NCBI GenBank assembly: GCA_031254175.1
Contig: JAIRUY010000011.1
Span: 1 to 21,698, forward strand
Reading direction: 5' to 3'
DNA length: 21,698 nt
Source of the DNA: Treponema sp.
GTDB taxonomy: Bacteria > Spirochaetota > Spirochaetia > Treponematales > Breznakiellaceae
Made by a program: the position numbers and the translations under genes. The first letter of the stretch is position 1; each line of letters opens with the position of its first letter. This document shows positions 1 to 6,309 of the stretch, piece by piece. The notes beneath the pieces were generated by a model, which did not search any database, was not told where the DNA came from, and worked only from the letters and a program-made list of their open reading frames with translations.

Positions 1-168
1 AATCCTATCAGGCTTTACAATTACTTGTGAATGCGTTCCGGCTTCTGTCGATGTATAGAATGAAAGAGCCGTGCGGTTTTCGTGGTCTTTTGCCTCGGCG
101 GAAGACTGAGAAAACCCGGGAATGACAGTAATTAAAAAACAAACAGCGATTGTTTGTAACTTTCTCAA
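1..168 (-). CDS. Exported protein of unknown function, N-terminal part only
   Basis: The gene reads off the left edge of the window; only the first 56 codons are present. The start is TTG at 168-166: an in-frame TAA stop lies immediately upstream, so no earlier start is possible, and AGGAG sits 9 bases before it. The first 20 or so residues form a signal peptide: MRK, a hydrophobic core (about residues 7-17, IAVCFLITVIP), then GFSQSSA as a likely cleavage region. There is no cysteine at the cleavage site, so this is probably a secreted or outer-membrane protein, not a lipoprotein. The visible mature part is polar and I do not recognise it. It follows the DUF3021 gene on the same strand after an 84-base gap and may be a target or member of the LytTR operon (inference). 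Confidence 0.7.
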   Translation of the reverse strand, partial: MRKLQTIAVCFLITVIPGFSQSSAEAKDHENRTALSFYTSTEAGTHSQVIVKPDRI

Positions 169-233
169 TTAATTGCTCTCCTGTTTGTCCAGTTTAACTT
201 CAGGAGAAATGCTTTGAGAACAGAAACACTGCC

Positions 234-263
234 AAGATGCAGCTATTTGACCCTAAGATGCAG
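234..263 (-). promoter_or_regulatory. Pair of 9-bp direct repeats, 21-bp period: possible LytTR site
   Basis: AAGATGCAG occurs at 234-242 and again at 255-263 (CTGCATCTT on the minus strand), separated by exactly 12 bases. LytTR proteins typically bind two short direct repeats about 21-22 bp apart, one per major groove on the same face of the helix. The pair spans the stop codon of DUF3021 and lies about 65 bases upstream of the start of the exported-protein gene at 168. The repeat sequence does not itself match the AgrA-type consensus, and I find no convincing -10 between it and the gene, so the assignment rests on geometry and proximity only. Confidence 0.25.
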
Positions 264-675
264 TCTTGATTTTTCTTTCCTTGCGTTTTTGCAGTAATTT
301 ATTGATTTCTTTTACATCTTCATTTGTTCTGACAATATTGGCAAAAAGGCCGAAGAAGTAAATGACTATCGCCATAACAGCCAGAATCCAAATTGGGGTA
401 AAGTCGTACCAGCCCAAGACAGCCCCGGAAACAATAAGAACTGCCATTATGTAACCAATATCAAGCAGATACTCAAGAAAATAATATTTGCTTTCAAATT
501 TACGTGTAAAAAGCAGTCCAAGATGAATTACTATACATACTCCAAGCGTCTGGAAAATGGCAATAAGATCAAGAGTTGTGCCCCCAATGGCTGTGCCGAC
601 AACTGCAAGAACAAGTATTGCAGCGCCTGTGGTAAACATAATGTTTGCCAGTGTTTTTTTTATTTCTTTCATCAT
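253..675 (-). CDS. DUF3021 family four-helix membrane protein
   Basis: This 140-residue protein has four hydrophobic segments at about residues 12-31, 36-56, 68-88 and 94-113, ending in a strongly basic tail (KLLQKRKERKIK), which suggests a cytoplasmic C-terminus. Length, helix count and position directly behind a LytTR gene fit the DUF3021 family, which in Firmicutes is commonly paired with stand-alone LytTR regulators. The role of the family is thought to be membrane-linked control of the partner regulator; that is inference, not something visible here. Its ATG overlaps the stop of the LytTR gene by 4 bases (ATGA), implying translational coupling. A purine-rich AAGGGAAG lies about 9 bases upstream. 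A second ATG follows at once (MM), so the true start could be one codon later. Confidence 0.8.
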   Translation of the reverse strand: MMKEIKKTLANIMFTTGAAILVLAVVGTAIGGTTLDLIAIFQTLGVCIVIHLGLLFTRKFESKYYFLEYLLDIGYIMAVLIVSGAVLGWYDFTPIWILAVMAIVIYFFGLFANIVRTNEDVKEINKLLQKRKERKIKTAS

Positions 676-1118
676 TGTTCATCTTCCCTTAATACCTTTT
701 TAAGGTTTGCAAGGTATTTTCTTGTAACATGCAGACATATTCCGTTTGATAATACTGCTTCCAGGCGGCTATTTGCAAGCGGTTTAATATTTTCCAGCAT
801 GTTAATATTCAAAATGCAGTGTTTGCTGATCTGCACAAAACCGTTGTCTTTCAATCTTTCGTAAATCTGATACAAGCGGCTTCTGACCAGATAGTTTTCT
901 TTTTCACAAAAAACAATAGTTTTTTTATCGATACTTTCGATGTAATAAACAAGAGAAACATTTATCAGTTTCATGATATCATCAGAATAACATTCAATTT
1001 GTGTATCAACAGTTTTTATCAACGAGACAATGCGATCGACGATTTTATTTTTAACCGGGTATGTAATTAATACCTCAATATCCTTTTGAGATGTATGTTG
1101 TTCAAGTTTAATAAGCAT
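672..1118 (-). CDS. Stand-alone LytTR-domain transcriptional regulator
   Basis: This 148-residue protein carries a LytTR DNA-binding domain over about residues 45-145. Typical elements are visible: KLINVSLVYYIESIDKKTIVFC, with residues such as Y59/IES at the start of the beta core, then FVQISKHCILNINML and a C-terminal VTRKYL-x-LKK stretch. The first 45 residues resemble the short N-terminal extension found in the small LytTR proteins that precede DUF3021; there is no receiver domain and no histidine kinase nearby. The gene starts 9 bases after the CBM48 protein stop and overlaps DUF3021 by 4 bases, so the three are probably one transcript. No good Shine-Dalgarno precedes its ATG, consistent with coupling. 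Its targets are unknown; the direct repeats at 234-263 are one candidate. Confidence 0.88.
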   Translation of the reverse strand: MLIKLEQHTSQKDIEVLITYPVKNKIVDRIVSLIKTVDTQIECYSDDIMKLINVSLVYYIESIDKKTIVFCEKENYLVRSRLYQIYERLKDNGFVQISKHCILNINMLENIKPLANSRLEAVLSNGICLHVTRKYLANLKKVLREDEQ

Positions 1119-1127
1119 AGTATAGAA

Positions 1128-1874
1128 TTACGGAATTACAATTTCTGAAGCGGCATTACCGTCACGCGAATAAATCCGGCGCGAATTGTGCGGGTCTAAA
1201 TGACGCCGGCCTCTGTGAAAAAACACATATTGGTAAGTGCCCGGAGGCAGCGGAATCATAAGGCTGTAAATTCCTGCGGGGCTTTCTTTTAGCTCATACA
1301 TAAAGGGATCCCATCCGTTAAAATTCCCCGCTACTGTTACAGTTTCTCCGGGCGGTCCTCTGAACGAAAATCTTAAACCCTCAGGAAGACCATTCAGGGG
1401 GTTATAATCTGCGGGTCTTGCCGGCAGAGCCAGCACAGACAGGTTCAGGCCGGAAACAGGGTCACGGCGTGTTTGAGAATTGGCAGGATCGGTGATCCAC
1501 AAACCGTTAACAACTATCCTGTATTCAAGTTCTCTTAAATTGCCGGGGATTTTGTATAAATGGAACTGTATTCCGGAATCTTTGTAAGGATCGGGGTTTT
1601 TCTGGACTGGCAAATTGATCCTTTCCAGAGGGTCTTGATAGATTAAAAGCTGCCTGAACCAGTAAATATTAGAAAAATTCTCATGGGCAAAGGCTATTCC
1701 CACCCTTCTAAGGCTTGAATCTGCGGTAAAAATGACAGAATCTCCCTGAATTATGGGAGCGCCGGGTTTCTCTATCAGCAATAAACGGCTGACAACCTCG
1801 TATGTTTCCCATTCATTCGCCCAGGAAAAAGAGGCTATTATTATGAAAAGAATAAAAGTTACCTTCGTTTTCAT
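1128..1874 (-). CDS. Exported protein with two glycogen-binding (CBM48-like) modules
   Basis: The 248-residue product begins with a signal peptide (MKTKVTFILFIIIASFSWA, likely cut near residue 19-20). The C-terminal module, about residues 165-240, is a clear AMPK-beta/CBM48 glycogen-binding fold: VTVAGNFNGWDPF (W188), then GIYSLMIPLPPGTYQYVFF and a final LDP. The first module, about 45-135, shows the second half of the same pattern (YRIVVNGLWITDPAN, with W126), so I read it as a diverged copy. No catalytic glycosidase domain follows, so the protein probably binds carbohydrate or is structural. Similar small exported E-set proteins occur in treponemes, as far as I recall. It is the first gene of the LytTR operon. 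Its ATG is 10 bases from a perfect palindrome; the only Shine-Dalgarno-like sequence is a weak AAAGAA. Confidence 0.75.
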   Translation of the reverse strand: MKTKVTFILFIIIASFSWANEWETYEVVSRLLLIEKPGAPIIQGDSVIFTADSSLRRVGIAFAHENFSNIYWFRQLLIYQDPLERINLPVQKNPDPYKDSGIQFHLYKIPGNLRELEYRIVVNGLWITDPANSQTRRDPVSGLNLSVLALPARPADYNPLNGLPEGLRFSFRGPPGETVTVAGNFNGWDPFMYELKESPAGIYSLMIPLPPGTYQYVFFHRGRRHLDPHNSRRIYSRDGNAASEIVIP

Positions 1875-1884
1875 ACATTCTTTA

Positions 1885-1904
1885 CAATTATCGGCCGATA
1901 ATTG
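1885..1904. promoter_or_regulatory. Perfect 20-bp palindrome in divergent intergenic region
   Basis: CAATTATCGG is followed directly by its exact reverse complement, giving a gap-free 20-bp palindrome centred at 1894/1895. It lies between the divergently transcribed CBM48-LytTR operon (ATG at 1874) and the TPR protein (TTG at 1982). The absence of a loop argues against a terminator and for a dimeric DNA-binding site. The binding protein is unknown. Being 10 bases from the CBM48 start codon, it would sit in or next to that gene's leader. Confidence 0.5.
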
Positions 1905-1917
1905 AATATCTTAAATA

Positions 1918-1945
1918 TGTACACGAGCCGAGGGGGGCGTGTACA
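1918..1945 (+). promoter_or_regulatory. Hairpin with 8-bp stem upstream of TPR gene
   Basis: TGTACACG at 1918-1925 pairs with CGTGTACA at 1938-1945 around a 12-base purine-rich loop (1926-1937, containing six consecutive G). No run of T follows on the plus strand, so it does not look like an intrinsic terminator. It ends 36 bases before the TTG start of the TPR gene and may be an operator or a leader structure. It contains no gene. Confidence 0.35.
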
Positions 1946-1981
1946 ATAAATATACTTAAAAATGCCGAACGGGAGAGAGGC

Positions 1982-4900
1982 TTGCCATCATTAAACGCTC
2001 TTAATGAGTTTAAAGACTCTTTTAGCAACATCGCAAACGAGAAAAAAGATGTTCTCGCCAAGGAATTGCCGCTTAACGATCTTGATCTGCCCGGTAAAGA
2101 AGCGCCGCCTATGGTCTTTTCGAGGCCTTCCTCCAGCCCCCCTGTTGCAGACGATTCGCCGGAGCTGAACGCCGAAAACAGCGCCGATGGCGAAGCCGAT
2201 GGTTTTGATTTTAACGCTTTTTTTGACTCCCTTCCCACAGAAATAAGCGCGCCGGCTATGGATGAACCTCCGTCAATAGACGATCTTCTGAATGATACAA
2301 GTCTTCAATCCTCAAATGGTGATGCAGATTCTGCAAGCCAGTCTGCGGACTTGTCCGCCGATTCTTCTTTTGACGATAATATTCTTTCTGACGATTTTAT
2401 GTCTTCTTTGACCGGAGATACGGACAACGAAACAGAAGCTGTCACATCCGATGACTTTGGTGATTTCGACTCTGAAAACTTAGGCTATGCGGATTTTTCA
2501 GGCGAAAGTTCAGATTTTGATCCGAGTGGTGATAATTTTGAAGACACACAAACGTCAGACATGCCGATGTCTGACACGTCAATATCAGACACGCCTGTAT
2601 CCGAAGACGAGTCGTTAGCTGAAACAGATGACAATCTTGACCTTTCGGAAGGGATCGACCTTGGCGGCGAATCCCCTGACATTGATATCAAAGAGCCGGA
2701 CTCGTCTTCTTTTGATGATCCGGTTGATATAGATTTCCCGATTAGAGACACAGAATTAGGTTCCGGCTCTGAACCTTCTGCGCCTGATGCTGATTTCTCC
2801 GGCGAAGATTTCGATTTGGGCGGCGAATCGGAAACGCCTTTGCCGGATTCAGATTTCTCCGGCGAAGATTTTGATTTAGGCGGCGAATCGGAAACGTCTC
2901 TGCCGGATTCAGATTTTTCCGCTGAAGATTTTGATTTGGGCTCTGACTTTGAAACGCCCCTGCCCGAAACGGATTTCCCGATTAGAGACACAGAATTAGG
3001 CTCCGGTTCTGAACCTTCTGCGTCTGATTCTGATTTCTCTGCCGGAGATATGGATTTAGGTTCTGACTTTGAAACGCCTTTGCCGGATTCGGATTTCTCC
3101 GGCGAAGATTTTGATTTGGGCGGCGAACAAGAAACGTCATCTGAAAGCGGCGCTGTTGATTTTGGTTCCGACTTTGCTTCCGATTCGATTGATTTGGATT
3201 CCGGCTTTGAAGGACAAAGCCCGGAACTTGGTGAAAGTTTTGGCGATGATGATTTCTCACTTTCCGGGCTTGATGAAATACTGGAAAGAAGCAAAACAGA
3301 AATACCCGCACAGCCTGCCCAAAAAAGAAGCTTTTTCCAAAGAAAAAAAGCAAAGACTTCTGAAGAGCCGGCTGATGAAAAAGTGGAAGAAATTCAGCTA
3401 AGTCAGGATGATCTTGAAAAATTATTAAAAACTCTTGCCTCTTACCCCTTGAACCTGAGAATTGTCTGTGAAGAATTAATCGCTGAACAGGTTTTGTTAC
3501 CGCAGCAGTTATCAAAACTTATCCGTCTTCTTGTTAACGGCGCTCATGTCAGGGAAGCAGCCGATTTTGCCCACGAGGTTACAGGCAAGCAAATAGTAAT
3601 TCCCAAAAGTTTTGAAAAAATGACCGGCGCCGCGTTTGAAGCGGAACAGGCAAGTTTTGCCTATATTTTCATAAATAATTTCCTTCCGGTACTGCGGCTG
3701 TTTGCTGTCATTGCAGCCATGGCGGCATCTGTTTTTTTTCTTGCGTATAGATTTGTTTACATACCTATCAAGGCTGAAAACCTGTATAAACGCGGGTATG
3801 AGCGAATTCCTGCCGGAGAATATCAGCGGGCAAACCAGCTTTTCAGCGAAGCCTTTTCTTTAAACCGCAAGAAAAAATGGTTCTATTTGTATGCCGAATC
3901 ATTCAGGGATCAGCGCCGGTATTTGCTTGCGGAAGAAAAATACGATGAGCTTTTATTGTATTACCCAAGGGATAAAAAAGGCGTTTTGGATTATGCCCGC
4001 CTGAATACTTATTATTTAATGAATTACGACAAGGCAAACAGGCTGCTTCAACAGCAGCTTCTTGATTATGCGCCTAACGACTATGACGGACTGATTTCGG
4101 CCGGAGACAACTTCTTTGCCTGGGCGGATTCTGATCCTTCAAGATTTTTCGACAGATATGAGGACGCGCGTTTTTGCTATGCCAGACTGCTGGAAATTTA
4201 CGGCTGGCAGGCGCCGGTTGCAGAGCGGATGATGCTTTATTTTATCCGCACTGACAATCTGAAGGAAACTCTTCATCTTAGAGCATGGTTTGAAAACGAT
4301 AAAAAACGCAGTCTTTCTCCGGCATATCTTGCGGAGCTTGGCGGTTATCTTCTGGACAAACAGCTCGAAAAAACCACCGGTGTGCCCGATCCGTATATCG
4401 AAAGCATAGAAAGCGTACGTGATATGCTTTTACAGGCAATAAGGGGAAACCCAAATCTTCCTGAGGCGCATTATCATCTTGCCCGTTATCATCACAATCT
4501 GGGCAATACTTACGAAGAACGCCTGACGCTGGAAAACGCCATCCGCGCGTTTGATCTTGCGCCAACCGAAACCGTACGCCGCCGGCTTTACCGTGTTGAC
4601 GCACATTTCCGTTATTCAAATTTACTTTTAAACAACCGGGAATTTTTCCCTGCCGAAGAAAATGTGATAAAAAGCATACAGTTATACGAAGACTACCTTT
4701 CTAGAAATCTGATTCGCGCCACTCCTCAGCTTGGACAGCTTTATGCCGCCAAAGGCAATTTGGAATACTTTGTAAAAACAGGCAATATGAGAGCCGCCTT
4801 AAGCGATTACCACAATGCCGAAAGATACGGCTATGCGCCGCCCGAGATTCAATACCGCATGGGCGCCGCATATTATCAGCTTGAAGACTGGGGAAATTCT

Positions 4901-5434
4901 CTTGACTATCTGTTTAAAGCGGCGGCGGAACTGCCTTTGAACAGACGGCTGCTTTATGCTCTGGGAAATGTTACCTATCAGCGCGGTGATTATTTCGCCG
5001 CTCAGGGTTACTTCAACCGTCTGATTGATACTCTGGAATACCAGCGCATAAGGCTGCCCGTACTTCTGCCTAATGACGACATCCAATTTCTGGAACTTGG
5101 AGAACGCCTGATGATGGCGCGGAATAACGCAGGGGCTGTACACGAAGCCCTTGCTGAACAAACAGGCAATCGCGAGTACCGCATAACAGCAATGGCCCTT
5201 TACGCTGAGTCTGCCCGTGCATGGGATTCTATCACCCGTAACCCTGAAACCATGATCAGAATGCGTCTTACCGGCAGCGAAAACGCCCCGGGGATAAACC
5301 TTGCCTATATAAATGCCGCCAGCGCCATGCGTCCGGCCAGAAATTACAGACCGGGAATATTTATGCGTATAGACAAAGATGTACTTGAACCCTCTAATTG
5401 GGAAGAATTAGCGCCTTTTGGCACCTTTAATTGA
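1982..5434 (+). CDS. Large membrane-anchored TPR protein, flagellar-collar (FlcA)-like candidate
   Basis: This 1150-residue protein starts at TTG with GGGAGAGAGG just upstream (GGAG 6 bases away); the nearby ATG at 1962 is in another frame that stops quickly. There is no signal peptide. Residues 1 to about 440 are low-complexity, Asp/Ser/Glu-rich and include seven 20-residue repeats (251-390). A basic patch (FFQRKKAK) and a folded helical region follow (about 460-560), then one membrane helix at about 572-594. Residues about 600-1120 are tandem TPR-like helical pairs, e.g. LYKRGYERIPAGEYQRA. The topology implies a cytoplasmic acidic half and a periplasmic TPR half. The architecture reminds me of spirochaetal TPR proteins of the periplasmic flagellar collar (Borrelia BB0326/FlcA), recalled from memory and unchecked. 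It stands alone between a divergent operon and a downstream promoter. Confidence 0.75.
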   Translation: MPSLNALNEFKDSFSNIANEKKDVLAKELPLNDLDLPGKEAPPMVFSRPSSSPPVADDSPELNAENSADGEADGFDFNAFFDSLPTEISAPAMDEPPSIDDLLNDTSLQSSNGDADSASQSADLSADSSFDDNILSDDFMSSLTGDTDNETEAVTSDDFGDFDSENLGYADFSGESSDFDPSGDNFEDTQTSDMPMSDTSISDTPVSEDESLAETDDNLDLSEGIDLGGESPDIDIKEPDSSSFDDPVDIDFPIRDTELGSGSEPSAPDADFSGEDFDLGGESETPLPDSDFSGEDFDLGGESETSLPDSDFSAEDFDLGSDFETPLPETDFPIRDTELGSGSEPSASDSDFSAGDMDLGSDFETPLPDSDFSGEDFDLGGEQETSSESGAVDFGSDFASDSIDLDSGFEGQSPELGESFGDDDFSLSGLDEILERSKTEIPAQPAQKRSFFQRKKAKTSEEPADEKVEEIQLSQDDLEKLLKTLASYPLNLRIVCEELIAEQVLLPQQLSKLIRLLVNGAHVREAADFAHEVTGKQIVIPKSFEKMTGAAFEAEQASFAYIFINNFLPVLRLFAVIAAMAASVFFLAYRFVYIPIKAENLYKRGYERIPAGEYQRANQLFSEAFSLNRKKKWFYLYAESFRDQRRYLLAEEKYDELLLYYPRDKKGVLDYARLNTYYLMNYDKANRLLQQQLLDYAPNDYDGLISAGDNFFAWADSDPSRFFDRYEDARFCYARLLEIYGWQAPVAERMMLYFIRTDNLKETLHLRAWFENDKKRSLSPAYLAELGGYLLDKQLEKTTGVPDPYIESIESVRDMLLQAIRGNPNLPEAHYHLARYHHNLGNTYEERLTLENAIRAFDLAPTETVRRRLYRVDAHFRYSNLLLNNREFFPAEENVIKSIQLYEDYLSRNLIRATPQLGQLYAAKGNLEYFVKTGNMRAALSDYHNAERYGYAPPEIQYRMGAAYYQLEDWGNSLDYLFKAAAELPLNRRLLYALGNVTYQRGDYFAAQGYFNRLIDTLEYQRIRLPVLLPNDDIQFLELGERLMMARNNAGAVHEALAEQTGNREYRITAMALYAESARAWDSITRNPETMIRMRLTGSENAPGINLAYINAASAMRPARNYRPGIFMRIDKDVLEPSNWEELAPFGTFN
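2732..3151 (+). repeat. Seven tandem 60-bp coding repeats (20-residue acidic unit)
   Basis: Seven consecutive 60-bp units begin at 2732, 2792, 2852, 2912, 2972, 3032 and 3092, with no indels. The protein unit is roughly DFSGEDFDLGGESETPLPDS, starting with DF and ending with a P-D/E-S/T motif. Units 1 and 5 share the variant DFPIRDTELGSGSEPSA and are nearly identical in DNA, so there is also a 240-bp, four-unit higher-order repeat. Units 2 and 3 differ at only about four positions. This points to recent duplication by slippage or unequal crossover. The last unit is the most diverged. The matching minus-strand open frame, rich in Ser and Pro, is a by-product of this composition. Confidence 0.9.
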
Positions 5435-5447
5435 TGCAAAATATTTG

Positions 5448-5476
5448 TTGACGGTAACAGATGGGTGTGTTAAAAT
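5448..5476 (+). promoter_or_regulatory. Sigma70-type promoter for tatD-dusB
   Basis: TTGACG (5448-5453), a 17-base spacer and TAAAAT (5471-5476) match five of six bases in each hexamer. The predicted start is near 5483, leaving a leader of about 45 bases that contains a small TACCA-GTT-TGGTA hairpin. It lies directly after the stop of the TPR gene. Confidence 0.7.
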
Positions 5477-5527
5477 AAAGCCTACCAGTTTGGTAAAACC
5501 CTAAAATCATCTCTTTTGGATTAAGCT

Positions 5528-6304
5528 ATGCAGTATTTTGATACTCACGCCCATCTGGGGCTTATAGTTGATGACCCCATTGAGCAGCTAATTGTGATAC
5601 AGGAAGCAAGGCAGGCCTCAGTAAACAGGATTGTTTCAATTTGTAATAGTCTTCATGACTTTGGTCAGGTTTATGAAAATCTGAAATCCGCTTCAAACGT
5701 ATACCATGCAGTAGGAGTAAGCCCTTCCGAGGTACAAAATCCCGGCAAAGACTGGTTTTCAAATATTGAACAAAGCGTCCAATATCCAAGAGTGGTTGCA
5801 ATTGGAGAAATCGGTCTGGATTATTACCGGAAATTCGGTGATAAAAAATCACAAATTGAACTTTTTATAACACAACTGGATCTTGCGAACAAACTCAATC
5901 TGCCGGTAATTATTCATAACAGGGACGCGGGACACGATGTTCTGGATATTCTCCGTGACCGTATGCCGTCAAGAGGCGGGGTGCTTCATTGTTATTCCGA
6001 AGATGCCGCTTATGCCGAAAAAGCGCTTGATTTGAATCTTTATTTTTCCTTTGCGGGAAACCTCACTTATAAAAACGCCAAAAACCTGCATGAGACGCTG
6101 GGGGTTTTGCCTGTTGACAGAATACTTATTGAATCGGAAAGTCCTTTCATGGTTCCGGCTGATTTCCGCGGCAAAAGAAATATGCCCAAATATATGCCCA
6201 TCACTGCCCGTTTTATGGCAGAGATGCTGGAAATGGAAGAAGAGTCTCTTGCCGCGCAGCTTTGGGAGAATGCCAATAAGTTTTTCGGCTTGCCCAACGA
6301 ATAA
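5528..6304 (+). CDS. tatD: TatD family metal-dependent deoxyribonuclease
   Basis: The 258-residue length is normal for TatD, a TIM-barrel amidohydrolase-type nuclease thought to act in DNA repair or turnover. Metal-site motifs are visible in order: DTHAHL (H7, H9), GEIGLDYY (E94), VIIHNRDA, GVLHCYSED and ILIESESPFMVP. The last motif is normally ETDxP, with the Asp acting as a metal ligand or base; here residue 204 is Glu (GAA), an unusual substitution. All other expected ligands are present. The upstream promoter at 5448-5476 is good, but the Shine-Dalgarno is weak (GGA about 8 bases before ATG). The next gene, dusB, starts 5 bases after the stop, so the two are likely cotranscribed. Family assignment is firm; whether the enzyme keeps full activity is open. 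Confidence 0.92.
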   Translation: MQYFDTHAHLGLIVDDPIEQLIVIQEARQASVNRIVSICNSLHDFGQVYENLKSASNVYHAVGVSPSEVQNPGKDWFSNIEQSVQYPRVVAIGEIGLDYYRKFGDKKSQIELFITQLDLANKLNLPVIIHNRDAGHDVLDILRDRMPSRGGVLHCYSEDAAYAEKALDLNLYFSFAGNLTYKNAKNLHETLGVLPVDRILIESESPFMVPADFRGKRNMPKYMPITARFMAEMLEMEEESLAAQLWENANKFFGLPNE

Positions 6305-6309
6305 TATTT

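Noticed and set aside
523..864. Plus-strand open frame with many Cys residues opposite DUF3021 and LytTR
   Set aside because: The Cys-rich stretch could suggest a metal protein, but it is antisense to two well-supported coupled genes and has no Shine-Dalgarno.
2485..3294. Long minus-strand open frame (269 codons), Ser/Pro/Lys-rich
   Set aside because: It is the antisense of the 60-bp acidic repeats; composition is explained by the plus-strand Asp/Glu/Ser codons and it has no recognisable domain.
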